Assembly (NCBI GenBank): GCA_029204225.1
Contig: CM055099.1
Location: forward strand, 41,091,631 to 41,155,630
Length of the DNA: 64,000 nt
Direction of reading: 5' to 3'
From: Diphasiastrum complanatum
Lineage: Eukaryota > Streptophyta > Lycopodiopsida > Lycopodiales > Lycopodiaceae
In this document: in pieces, positions 23,851 through 35,333 of the stretch
Position numbering within the stretch: the stretch's first letter is position 1
How the letters are laid out: each line of letters opens with the position of its first letter
The notes under the pieces: model-generated
The model's input: the letters and a program-made list of their open reading frames with translations, nothing else
Database searches by the model: none
Told to the model about the DNA's origin: nothing
Translations under genes and position numbers: made by a program

Positions 23851-25069
23851 TGTGAAGATGTGTATTTATTAAACAACGAATATACATCCGAATGAAGCAA
23901 TATATATTCACATAAGAAGACAAGAGCTGGATACATATGTAATGAAGGGACCTGCCTATATTTTTCGCGACATACTAAATATCACATATAAAGGACAAGT
24001 CCTCAGCAATGAAGCGACATCTACAACAACCCTTAAATAAAGACACTTACATGAAACGACTCGATTCGAATCGACAATTCTAACTATAGTAATCTAAACT
24101 CAGGGTTAGATACATCTTTGCAGTATAATCTACATACGTGTCAGATATATATTGGTTAACCTTATTCAGTAAAGCGACACGCCTCTAATTTATAAAGACG
24201 TGATTGTTCGCTCTGAAGATGATAAAGAGAAGACACGATTCAGTCTTACTCACCAGGAGATATAGTTTATGTATTCGCTGAGAGATAAAAGTTTATGTAC
24301 TTGTGAGAGATCTTCTGAAGTACTCTAACAATCTTTCTTATATAAATCTATCTCTGGTCAGACAGTTGCATAAGTACATTACAGTCTATGCTGTGTATCC
24401 GTAAAAGTGTTCTAACGAACTGTCTTAAAACTAACTTATTCGTTCATTCGAATATTTGTTCGACACTCAAATACTTGTTCGATACCCGAATAACGTTTAT
24501 CATCAGAAGTCTATCTCAGTCATCGATAGAAAAGTATGTATACAACTGAATTGATAGTCCCTGTCTGAAAAATTGAGATAAGATATCTGTATTCTGAATA
24601 TCTCCGAACATATGTTTCTAACATATTCGAAGATTATACAAGAGATTTAACTCTGAGGAGAACACTAGTTGTTGAGGACTACTGTTTAACTTTTGTTAAT
24701 CCAAGAATAAGATTAACTTATGATCACTGATGAGCGAATACATCGAAATCAATCCAAATTCTTGCCGACACCTTAATCAGATAGAGTGGAGTACATTCGT
24801 ACTACTCTGATAACAATTCTCCTGTAGAACGCCAATTCTTCGATTCGAAAGAGAAGACTGATATTCCAATTTTAAACATTCATTTATCCATTAAGTAATA
24901 CTGGTTACTTAACCCAAATGTCTGTTTGACAACCAGACTAATTCTCCATTTTATATCATACGAATAAGTCAGAACAATATCAACATTATACCATAAAGAA
25001 GCTATCCTCTTGGGGATTCGACACTAAATACTACAAAACTATACCAAATACAATTGGTATACCACGACA
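23851..25069 (+). repeat. 5' LTR of young gypsy element
   Basis: 1219 bp, starts TGTGAAGATG and ends CCACGACA. A TATATAAAT box lies at 24339-24347, about 490 bp in, giving a likely U3 promoter. TTCGAA and TCGA words are unusually dense in 24430-24500. Confidence 0.95.
24339..24347 (+). promoter_or_regulatory. Candidate TATA box in the 5' LTR
   Basis: TATATAAAT at offset 488 of the LTR, present at the same offset in the 3' LTR (34598). Position and sequence suit the start of genomic RNA; this was not tested against other candidates. Confidence 0.5.
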
Positions 25070-25083
25070 TAAAAACCAAATTT

Positions 25084-25102
25084 TGGCGCCGTTGCCGGGG
25101 AT
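25084..25102 (+). promoter_or_regulatory. Primer-binding site, tRNA-Asp
   Basis: TGGCGCCGTTGCCGGGGAT, 14 bases after the LTR, is complementary to the 3' end of plant tRNA-Asp including CCA. Asp primers are usual for Athila/Tat-type gypsy elements. Confidence 0.85.
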
Positions 25103-25159
25103 AGCCAAAAACAAACATGTTGATCTAAAACTGACAAAATCATCGTCATTAAAAAGTAT

Positions 25160-26017
25160 ATGTCAGACAGAGCTTCCCGACTCGAAAGATATCGAAAGAT
25201 TCGAGAAGATTTTTTCAGAAATTTATCTGGAAGTTCTGATAGAGCTGAAACTTATTCGGATTTGTTAAAACCAGTTGCCAAACTAAAACCGAATATGGAA
25301 GGCCCTGCACCCCGACTTTCTTCAATTTCGAAGATCAGATATGATTATTTCAAAGGAACAACCTCAGATGATGCGGACAGTTATGTTTCGCAGTTCGAAT
25401 CAATTGCGAACGCGAATAATGAAGGTTCGGAGGCGGACAAACTGAGGATTTTTCCTGGTCTTCTCAGAAAACAAGCACGCATATGGTACAGCCAAGTCGA
25501 ACCAGGACGAGTGGCTACCTGGTTGCTGCTGAAAGATGCGTTTCTACACCAATTCAGAGAAATTGGTTATTCATCCAGAGTACTCGACAGACTCAACAAC
25601 ATAGAGAAGAAGAGTCGAGAATCTCTGAGAAGGTATACTCGTAAGGTCAAGAATCTTATTGGAAAACTAACTGGAGTATATCCCGTTGCGATGCAGATTG
25701 AATGGTTTCTGTTAGGTTTACCACCGAGTATAAATCGACACTGCAGACAAGGTGATACGACTACCTTAGCAGCAGTCATTGCAAGTGCTGAAAACTATGA
25801 GACTTCTAAGCTTGCTCAGAAGAGAAAATCAACTAGACGAAGTCGAAAGTCTAAGCATGTTTCCAGTGGCAGTGAAGAGGATTTGAAGTCTGAATCCAGT
25901 TCTAGTTCCTCCAGTTCAGAATCGAATTACACGACTCATCCGACTCTGAGACTGATGAGAGAGAACGAAGTAGTAAACGAAAACCCAAACGAAAGAACGA
26001 TAAAAATTCGGAGATGA
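25160..26017 (+). CDS. Gag capsid of young gypsy element
   Basis: 285 codons from the first ATG after the primer site. Residues about 50-210 form a retrotransposon gag domain (ISKIRYDYFKGTTSDDADSY, IFPGLLRKQARIWYSQVEPG, LHQFREIGY, RYTRKVKNLIGKLTGVYP, EWFLLGLPPSI). This is the particle-forming protein, expected to assemble in the cytoplasm. Then come basic and Ser-rich segments. The last 25-30 residues are probably not original. In the -1 frame from about 25921 the sequence reads an acidic then basic run (DSSDSETDERERSSKRKPK) straight into the next gene, so a small indel around 25906-25945 seems to have split a single gag-pol frame. The overlap ATGA at 26014-26017 is then a coincidence. Confidence 0.85.
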   Translation: MSDRASRLERYRKIREDFFRNLSGSSDRAETYSDLLKPVAKLKPNMEGPAPRLSSISKIRYDYFKGTTSDDADSYVSQFESIANANNEGSEADKLRIFPGLLRKQARIWYSQVEPGRVATWLLLKDAFLHQFREIGYSSRVLDRLNNIEKKSRESLRRYTRKVKNLIGKLTGVYPVAMQIEWFLLGLPPSINRHCRQGDTTTLAAVIASAENYETSKLAQKRKSTRRSRKSKHVSSGSEEDLKSESSSSSSSSESNYTTHPTLRLMRENEVVNENPNERTIKIRR

Positions 26018-29000
26018 AGCCAACAACATCAAAGGTCGAAAAGATTTGGAGGAGAGATCTTGCAGATATTAACAAAAAATTCAACGATCTAAAAGTTCAG
26101 ATTTCAGAGGTTGCTGACAAGAGACCAAAATCATCTTCTTCTAATTCAGGACTATGGTGTACAAGGTGCGGTGCATCAGGACATTCGAAGGAAGATTGCA
26201 GAACAGTGAATATATCTTACGTTGAAGATCCAACACAGGAGGTGCTGTTTATTTTTCAGAATAATGATACAACAATAAATTTTGTTCAAGGCACGACTAC
26301 ACCGTTCCAGCAATCCAAACCCAAATTCGGACCGAAAAGATATAATCCACCCGAATTTGTAACATCAACAACAAAGACTTCGAATTTTCCAAGACCAGTT
26401 TCGGGCAATTGTTACAATTGTGGAGAACCAGGACATTTTTCACCAGACTGTCCGCAACCACGGAAGCCAATTGGGTATGTACCTCTCTTTTCGAATTGTA
26501 AAGAACTAGGCCACAAATATCCTGATTGTCCCCAACCACAGAGGCCAAGACCTAAATACCAGTATGTAGCGACACCTGCTGCAATGGTAGACTCGAAAGG
26601 AAAAGTTTCGGCAGATGCGGTTATACAAAAAATTGATCTTGTGGAAAACCAATCAACGAGGACAACTGACCAATCTTGGCCAAGTGATATGGAAACAATA
26701 TTCAAAGTAAATACGAGGAGTTCTTCGAAAGATGACTCGAAAACCAACTCGAAAGGTTCCTCGAAGAAACGCAGAAAATCATCTAAGAAGAAGGGAACGA
26801 ATAAATCCCTAACAAAAGAAGATATTAAAGATGATCTCGACTATGATCGAAATGCTAAAAATTTGTTTTCAAAAGATATATCTGCAGAAGCGAAAGAAAT
26901 AATTGAAGAAGAACTACAAAGAGCAGATACAGAAAGGAAAGTCACATTCGAAGAAAGGAACGAATCAATTCATAAAACCAAACTGTCGGAAGCCATGATT
27001 GACAAGCCGATATCGAAGACGAAAGATTACGATATCGTAACTGATATTGGTTCTCTTCATCCAAATATCACATTCGAACAATTGTTGGCAGACAATACTT
27101 ACTATCGCAGGCAGTTAAAAGGACTTTCTACTCCAAAGAAGAAGAAAAGAAATCCCTTGCCAGAATTAGGAGTATTATCTATTGATTTGGGAGATCTTGG
27201 CGCACCGGAAATCGACATTACTATTGAGGGATGCTTAATCGAACATGTGCCGATTGATTCAGGTTCGAGCGTCAATATTATTACTGAAGAAACTGCTCAC
27301 GCTCTGGGTTTGACAGATATTCGACCAACCAATCGAAATATCAAGTTGGCAGACTCAACACGACGAAAGCCTGTCGGAGAGCTGGAGAACGTTACTGTGT
27401 ATATACAAGCCAAGCCTTTTACCATGAATTTTATTGTTATCAAACCAATGGGTTTGCCTTCTTACTCTGTGCTAATCGGAAGGCCGTGGCTGTATCAGTC
27501 AAATGCTAGTGTTCATTGGAAGTCTAGGGAATTAAGATTTCAAACTGGCGAGACCAATAATCGTGGAAAACCAGCAGAGGAGATCATTACCTGGAATAAA
27601 GATAGATACGAAGGCAAAACTCCTATGACCGACACTAGCTATACTTCGAAAAATTCTTCTTATGCACTAAATATCTTCTCTAATGTTTCAGATGTCGAAG
27701 TTAAATTTTTCGAATGCTATGAGAATGATAACGAATCAGATAATGCAGAAGAATTCATCGAAGTTTGCAACACAGAACTAGATGAACTAGTTATTACTGA
27801 AGACGAATCAACAGATTCGTACGAATCGGACGACTCGGACGAATCAGACGAAGAAATTGAAAATAAGAATCAGTCTGTCGACATGAACATATCTATGGAG
27901 ACATCAATGCGCGAAATTCATGGATATTCAAAGTCTAGTATGACAGAAGGTATGATTTTACCTGATTCAACAGAGCAAATTGAACTTGCACTGGGCAGAT
28001 GTGTCCATGTTGAAAAGTCCTTGGGAGAAACTGAGTTATCTAAATACACTGAATTGCTTAAACAATATCAGGACGTCTTTGCATGGTCGCTTGATGACTT
28101 GAAAGGAATTCCTGCCGAATATGGTGAACATCGAATTGATGTAAAGGAGAACGCTATTCCTGTTCGTCAGAGACAGTATCGACTTGATCCAAAGTACTCT
28201 TTAATGGTAAAAGACGAACTCAACAAATATCTAAAAGCAGGAATTATTTATCCTGTCTTAAGTAGCGAATGGGTGTCACCTATTGTGGTAGTACCAAAGA
28301 AGAAGACTGGCAAGATTCGTATATGCTAGGACTTTCGAAAGCTCAATGCAGCTACACAGAAAGATCATCATCCGTTACCATTCACTGATTCTATTCTGGA
28401 TCAGGTAGCTGGACAAGAACGATATAGTTTCTGTGATGGTTTTTCAGGCTATAATCAAGTTAGAATGCGGAAGGCGGATAAAGCGAAAACCACATTCACC
28501 ACCGATTGGGGCACTTATGCCTACAATAGAATGCCCTTTGGTCTCTGTAATGCGCCGACGACTTTTCAACGAATTATGATGCTGATTTTTGCCACGTTTT
28601 TACGATTTTTTCTCGAAATATTTATTGACGACTTCTGTGTATACAGCGATAGCAAATCTCATATCCAGAAACTGAAGCTAACCTTACACAAGTGTCGAGA
28701 CACTTGTCTGTCACTCCATCCCGAAAAATGTTTCTTCGGAATGAGAGAAGGCATTCTTCTAGGACACAGAATATCCAATCGAGGGATCGAGGTCGACAAA
28801 GATAAAGCCGAAGTAATACGGAATTTGCTTATACCAACAAATCTTCGCGAACTTCAAGCCTTTTTGGGACATGTCGGTTATTATCGAAGGTTTATCTAGA
28901 ATCATGCCTCAATATCTGCAGCACTTACTCAATTATTAAAGAAGGAAGTGGTGTATCTTTGGACAGAAGAACACCAAAAAGCTTTCGAAAATCTCAAACA

Positions 29001-30732
29001 GAAACTAATCAATGCACCGATCTTAAGACCACCTAATTGGTCAATTATATTTCATTGTTATGTGGATGTGTCAGCATTCGCTATTGGTGTATGTTTAAGC
29101 CAGAAGGACGAACGGAAGAAAGACTATCCAATATATTATGCTAGTCGACAACTCAGTTCTTCGGAGAAGAATTATTCGGCGACAGAACGAGAAGCACTTG
29201 GAATGATATTTACAGTTAAGAAATTTCGACATTATTTGCTGGGGTATGCTTTTATTTTCCATGTGGATCACTATGCTCTGAAATATCTAGTAAACAAACC
29301 AGATTTATCAGGACGAATAGCTCGCTGGGTTCTGTTATTACAAGAATTCACTTATACAGTTGAACTTCGCCAAGGGAAATACCATACCAATGCGGATTAC
29401 CTTTCACGAATAAGCACTGGAAAAATTGAAAACCCATTGAATGACGATTTCCCAGATGAAAATTTGTTCGAGTTATCTTCATCGAATTCTTTTTATTCTG
29501 ATATTATTGATTATCTCAAAGATCAGATATATCCTGATGGATATGACTTGGAGAAGAAAACAGTGTTTCAATACAAAGTTGCACCATATACAATTATCAA
29601 TAATATCCTGTATAAACTTGGTGCTGATAATCAATTAAGAAGGTGTCTTGAAGCCGAACAAATTTCGAGAGTCATCCAAGCCTTACATTCGGAAGATGCC
29701 GGAGGTCACTTTGCCCTCAAAAACACTGTTAAAAAGATATTGAATGCCAAGTATTGGTGGCCTACTATGTTTAAAGATGTCTCTATCTATATTCGATCTT
29801 GTGATCCATGCCAAAGGTCTGGTAAACCAACTAAAGCAATGAATTGGCCATTGACACCAATTTTACCGCTCGCACCATTCGAAAAATGGGGGATCGACTT
29901 TGTCGGGCCAATCAAACTAGTAACCCGACACACCAAGTGTCGATATATCTTGGTAGCAACGGATTATGCGACAAAGAATGTGGAAGCTGAAGGAACGAAA
30001 CGAAACGACTCGAAGACTTTATTAAATCTTTTCAAATCTATTATTACACGATATGGTTGTCCTTTAGAACTTGTCAGTGATCGAGGAACACACTTTCTGA
30101 ATGAAACAATTCGACACCTAACAAATTATTTCCAGATCAAACATAGGAAGACAACACCTTATAATCCGAAAGCTAATGGGTTAACAGAGAGAGCAAATGG
30201 CATATTATGTAAGATCCTTAATAAAATTTCTGTTGCACATGCTTCAGACTGGGATCAAAAGTTACCCTCTGTTCTCTGGGCATATAGAAACACTGAAAAG
30301 ATCACTACTCAACAGACCCCTTATTATCTTACGTACGGAATGCATCCAATCCTGCCTATCGAATTTGAAATACCTACCTTCCGAATACAAGCAGAACGGA
30401 CAGAGGTAGACTGTACCAACGAACGGTTATTGATTATCGAAGAACTTTCGGAAGCTCGAACACGTTCACTCGAACTTACAAAGAAAATTCAGGAGCAACG
30501 AAAGATTAAATATGATTTTACACTTAAGATCTGCAATCTTAAGACCAATGACTTTGCCCTTGTTTATGATAGTCGTCACCAAAAGTTTCCGGGAAAACTT
30601 CATATGAAATGGTTGGGACCGTACAAAGTAATCGAAGTATTCGAGAATGGTTCGGTACAACTTGAGTCACTCGAAGGAGAACTCCTACCTACACGTATTA
30701 ACGGCTCCAGACTCAAGAAATATTTTATTTAA
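26014..30732 (+). pseudogene. Nucleocapsid-protease-RT-RNase H-integrase polyprotein, two amber stops
   Basis: One frame of 1573 codons interrupted only by TAG at 28327-28329 and 28897-28899. In order: zinc knuckles CTRCGASGHSKEDC and CYNCGEPGHFSPDC, plus a third lacking its first Cys. Protease IDSGSSVN (Asp near residue 415). RT with KKKTGKIRIC, YSFCDGFSGYNQVRM and catalytic FIDD at 28621-28632. RNase H with YVDVSAFAIG, TEREALGMIFTVKKF and HVDHYALKY. Integrase HHCC, then Asp at 29896, Asp at 30079 and Glu at 30187, the last two 35 residues apart as expected, and a GPY/F tail (MKWLGPYKV). The ambers sit in RIC-stop-DFRKLN and RRFI-stop-NHAS; either could have been a CAG Gln codon. Copies and inserts the element; this copy would be truncated after the RT start unless read through. 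Confidence 0.9.
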
Positions 30733-31079
30733 CGAATATCATCCGATCATTCATTCGAATATCATCTGATCATTCATTCGAATACCACCCGAACATCCTT
30801 CGAATACTATCATCCGAACATCATTCGAGTCTTATTTGCGTATTTATTAATATTTATTTATTTTTATTTTTATTTATTTATTTATATTACTTATTTATTC
30901 TATTTATTTATTCTATTTATTTATTTTATTTATTTAGTTACTTATCGACTTAATTACTCATTTATTACTCTCTTAAATTCAAACGGTCTTAAGATACTTA
31001 TCATGTTAACTTTCACCGCCGTCATGAAGATTTCGTTAGATACCGCCTTAAGTATAGGTTTACAGTTGTCAAATCAACT
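30733..31079 (+). repeat. Short tandem repeats and T/A-rich spacer after pol
   Basis: 30733-30830 holds about four imperfect units of 22-25 bp built on CGAATATCATCCGATCATT. Then 30840-30945 is a TTTA/TTTATT simple repeat. A candidate splice acceptor (TTTACAG ending at 31065) lies 15 bases before the ATG of the next gene, which would suit expression of that gene from a spliced RNA; this is an inference. Confidence 0.7.
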
Positions 31080-34000
31080 ATGCCACGTCACCATCCTCTT
31101 CTTCCATCCTTTGTTACCATAAACCCCTTACCTTCTAATTTTTACTCTTACACTTTCAAATTTTCCTTTGTGCTTACTTGCGATCCATTTTCCTCTTCTA
31201 CGATTGCGATTCTTGCACACAACCATCCGACAAATATGGATACGAGTTCAAGCAGCGCCATATCATGGAAGGTTCGCGCCTCTATTCGGCTGGCGTCGAT
31301 TCAGTCCTTGTTGGACCGTTGCCGGTTGGGTAACATGAAGGTGGACCCCTCTATTGTGCTAACCAACGTTAGTGAAGAATTCGTGAATTCTATTCACGAA
31401 GTCACTGATGTTGATTTCAAGGTCAAACTGCGCAACACCGCCTGCTTGATCAACGAAAGAATTTTCTCTACAGCCCTTGGATTACCGACTGATGGAGTCT
31501 GTAATTCAACTTCCAAGGATGCTGTGGAGGAAACAAAATACTTCCTAGCAAACTGCTATGTCCCCAGCAAGGGATACAAAATCTCGATGACGAAGGACAC
31601 TCAACTGAAGCTGCTTTGTAAGTATGCCAATCAAGTCCTGTTCATCACTGATGCTGATGCAACTATTTCAGTACAGAACTTTGGCTACTTACTGGATGCG
31701 CTTGAGGGAAATCCCGTCTGTTTCGGCCTGATTGTCTTCAAAGCTTTTCTGAGGTGGGTCAAGCACAAAAAATTCACAGTAGTCGGAGCTCATATCTCTC
31801 GACTCTGTGAATATCTTGGAATTCTAACGGAAGCCGAGCAGAATAGCTTAGTCGGCAGACTGGTTCCGACAACAAAGGTGGATTTCTCAAGCCTTCTGCA
31901 GTCAGCTACTCCAAGTATTGCAGCAACAGCCATGGAAATCACAGAGGAAGCAACTCAAAAGGAGCCTAGCACTGGCTCAGAACCAGTAAGATATGAAGCT
32001 TCACAAACTGAGCCTATGCAGGACGACAGTGCTGCACAAGCTCATTCGCAGGAGAGTCCGAGCCCACCATCTCTCGAAATTATTACAGAACCGGGGCAGG
32101 ACAGAAGCAAAGCTGCGGATGAAGATACCACCGAATCAGAAGAAGACCCTAATGCATTTCAGAATCAAGGGTTGGGTGATCTTTCTGAGGAGGCCAGACA
32201 AATCATACAAGAAGTTCGAAGGTATGATATGAATATCCAACGAGGAATGATGCAATTATTCAAAGCATCAGATGAGATGAAAGAGAAAATCGACGAGTCG
32301 AAGACTCGAATCGAAACGCTCGAAGCAGACAACGCGAAGTTGCTTGAGCGAAATCAATCATTGGGTCGACAAGTTCAACAGTTGACCCACGAAAATGATT
32401 CTTTGAAAGCGACAAACAAGGCGATTGATGCCAAATTTGCAGAAGTGCAGAAATTCTTTCATGCTTTGCAGATGGAGCATGAGAAGGTCAAATCTGCTAA
32501 TGAAAAGTTGCAGATATCACTTCAAGAATCTGCCCTGAAGAAAATAAAGGCAGAAACTGCCTTACAACTATGCAGCACTTCGGGCACTGCACAAATTGAT
32601 CCTATGAAGCTGAATACACTTCAGGATCAGATGCTCAAAAATTTTCGCATCGATTTTCTGCAACCCCTCGAAGACGACAAAGCTCTACTCGAAGAGGAGT
32701 TAGCAGAGCTGAAGGAGTTGTCAGCAATCGGAGGTTGTACCGGGCCAGATGCACATACCGAATATACAAAGGCTCTGGACACAATCGAACAGCTGTCAAC
32801 CGAACTTAAATCTGTAGCAGCTTGTTCGGGAGTTGCTGATCATTTGGAGTATGCACAGGCATTAGTGCAAATATCAGACCTGCAAAAAGAAGTAACAACT
32901 TTCAAGCAGCAGCTCGATGATCAGAACTTCGCGATTACACTTCATTCGCATGAAACGACAGAAGTACAACCAAAGGCAAAGCGCACAAAAAGAAATCAGT
33001 CGAAGGTATGTGCTGAACGTTTCAAAGTTTTTTCAAAGAAATTTTGGAAATGGACGCCTCATCACCTTAACGTCAAATTGCAATGGCATGTCGATTATTT
33101 GATGCTACCAGGCACAGTAGGCATTGCCTTCGACGATTGGAAAATTGAGTGGGAAAAGGACGAATTTCTCTGGTTATGGGACCAGTTAGACATAGAGCAG
33201 AAAGGATGCTTATGCTGGGCAATCCTACAGGGCAAGTTTAAAGTCTGTCCATTCGGATCAGTCGAATTGTATATAGGATCAACCTGTATGTATGCTTTAG
33301 AATATATTCGAATCAAAGAACTACAATTTTTGGAGGTCGACGATCGAAAACGACAATTTTGGAGACGACACTGTCAATTCGAACTGTACAAACCAACGGA
33401 ACGTGCAGACATAGCAGCATTCGACAATGCGGGTTTGCTGATCAATATAAATATGGCGTATCCTGAACTATATGAGATCTAATTGACTGGGAGCGCAATT
33501 TTGCTGAATATTTTGCAAAAATCAAACACAGTCTGCAGGATCGAACGAAGTCCCGTGCTTATAAATTATTTTGTACATATTCTTATCGATAGTTTGGCAC
33601 ATTTGCAGCAAAGACCTTATTTTTTGTACAAAATTTGTATATTAAGTGTAATTATTTACAGCATTCAGCACGATTCTTTCGAGAGATCAGATTAAGGAAC
33701 GATTCGGAGGAAGATGTCAAATTAGTACAGGAATTATTTGATGGCACTCTTCTTCCGATACATTTAGAAGAATTCGGAAATCTTGCTATTGGCAGATACT
33801 CTCGTTCTCGAGAAAAACTATTGTTACTCGAATGTCAAAGGGATTTAGACCTCGCTCAACAATTATATGACGAGATGTATCAAGACTAAAGAGTTCTTTT
33901 CCAAATCCTTTACCTATGTGATGCTGTATCTGATGTTTTCAAATACTTGAAGGCAATAACCATCAATTCGGATAAAGTACCTACTGAAGAAATATCTTTT

Positions 34001-34114
34001 AAAGACGAATTGATCAACGAACCGAATATATTCTTTTCTAATCAACGACCAAATCTCAAAAAGAATACTGTTTGTTCACGAGGACGTTTCACATTTGAGG
34101 AGGGGGATATGTGA
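31080..34114 (+). CDS. Extra gene between integrase and 3' LTR, about 1000 codons, function unknown
   Basis: An unbroken 800-codon frame runs from 31080 to a TAA at 33480-33482. A start at the later MDTSSSSAISWK near 31237 is also possible. Residues about 55-290 look globular and contain KVKLRNTACLINERIFSTALG, loosely like the domain of plant transposon-associated ORF1 proteins (a resemblance, not a match I can prove). Residues 290-370 are acidic and Ser/Glu-rich. About 370-620 is a long coiled coil (LEADNAKLLERNQSLGRQVQ). The C terminus is Trp-rich. Coding character does not stop at 33482: the -1 frame continues DLIDWERNFAEYFAKIKHSL. If a candidate 96 bp intron (33573-33668) is removed it runs on in phase to a TAA at 33887. 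The same frame then resumes through the polypurine tract to a TGA at 34112-34114 inside the LTR. No protease, polymerase, signal peptide or clear membrane segment is seen. End coordinate includes the inferred extension. Confidence 0.7.
34097..34109 (+). promoter_or_regulatory. Polypurine tract
   Basis: GAGGAGGGGGATA directly before the TG of the 3' LTR, the plus-strand primer site. Read in the extended frame of the upstream gene it codes for EEGD, so it may be both primer and coding sequence. Confidence 0.8.
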
Positions 34115-35328
34115 AGATGTGTATTTATTAAACAACGAATATACATCCGAATGAAGCAATATATATTCACATAAGAAGACAAGAGCTGGATACATATGTA
34201 ATGAAGGGACCTGCCTATATTTTTCGCGACATACTAAATATCACATATAAAGGACAAGTCCTCAGCAATGAAGCGACATCTACAACAACCCTTAAATAAA
34301 GACACTTACATGAAACGACTCGATTCGAATCGACAATTCTAACTATAGTAATCTAAACTCAGGGTTAGATACATCTTTGCGGTATAATCTACATACGTGT
34401 CAGATATATATTGGTTAACCTTATTCAGTAAAGCGACACGCCTCTAATTTATAAAGACGTGATTGTTCGCTCTGAAGATGATAAAGAGAAGACACGATTC
34501 AGTCTTACTCACCAGGAGATATAGTTTATGTATTCGCTGAGAGATAAAAGTTTATGTACTTGTGAGAGATCTTCTGAAGTACTCTAACAATCTTTCTTAT
34601 ATAAATCTATCTTTGGTCAGACAGTTGCATAAGTACATTACAGTCTATGCTGTGTATCCGTAAAAGTGTTCTAACGAACTGTCTTAAAACTAACTTATTC
34701 GTTCATTCGAATATTTGTTCGACACTCGAATACTTGTTCGATACCCGAATAACGTTTATCATCAGAAGTCTATCTCAGTCATCGATAGAAAAGTATGTAT
34801 ACAACTGAATTGATAGTCCCTGTCTGAAGAATTGAGATAAGATATCTGTATTCTGAATATCTCCGAACATATGTTTCTAACATATTCGAAGATTATACAA
34901 GAGATTTAACTCTGAGGAGAACACTAGTTGTTGAGGACTACTGTTTAACTTTTGTTAATCCAAGAATAAGATTAACTTATGATCACTGATGAACGAATAC
35001 ATCGAAATCAATCCGAATTCTTGCCGACACCTTAATCAGATAGAGTGGAGTACATTCGTACTACTCTGATAACAATTCTCCTGTAGAACGCCAATTCTTC
35101 GATTCGAAAGAGAAGACTGATATTCCAATTTTAAACATTCATTTATCCATTAAGTAATACTGGTTACCTAACCCAAATGTCTGTTTGACAACCAGACTAA
35201 TTCTCCATTTTATATCATACGAATAAGTCAGAACAATATCAACATTATACCATAAAGAAGCTATCCTCTTGGGGATTCGACACTAAATACTACAAAACTA
35301 TACCAAATACAATTGGTATACCACGACA
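34110..35328 (+). repeat. 3' LTR of young gypsy element
   Basis: 1219 bp, same length as the 5' LTR and differing at about 7 sites by my reading, all transitions. TATA box at 34598. Ends CCACGACA followed by the target duplication. Confidence 0.95.
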
Positions 35329-35333
35329 GGTCC
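35329..35333. repeat. Target-site duplication GGTCC, right copy
   Basis: Matches 23846-23850. Confidence 0.95.

Larger units (their letters stand above)
23851..35328 (+). mobile_element. Young Ty3/gypsy LTR retrotransposon with extra 3' gene
   Basis: An 11,478 bp element bounded by two 1219 bp LTRs (TG...CA) and the 5 bp target duplication GGTCC (23846-23850 and 35329-35333). Order: 5' LTR, Asp primer site, gag, three zinc knuckles, protease, RT, RNase H, integrase, a 22-25 bp repeat and T/A-rich spacer, an additional gene of about 1000 codons, polypurine tract, 3' LTR. I count about 7 LTR differences, all transitions (about 0.6%). It interrupts an older copia element. The domain order and wording fit the non-chromovirus gypsy branch that includes Tat and Athila (inference). 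It is nearly intact, but gag-pol has one frameshift and two amber stops, so this copy is probably not autonomous. Confidence 0.95.

Noticed and set aside
26014-26017. ATGA overlap of gag stop and pol start as a stop-start coupled translation signal
   Set aside because: The pol frame is open and gag-like from 25906, so a single small indel explains the arrangement more simply. No standard slippery heptamer precedes the stop either.
28327-28899. Programmed amber readthrough or a changed genetic code
   Set aside because: Two stops in different domains, no readthrough context repeated, and other genes here (copia, HD-Zip) use TGA or TAA normally or lack internal TAG. Simple mutation is more likely.
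31080-33482. Envelope-like gene in the young gypsy element
   Set aside because: No signal peptide, no convincing membrane segment and a long coiled coil with acidic linker; position alone is not enough.
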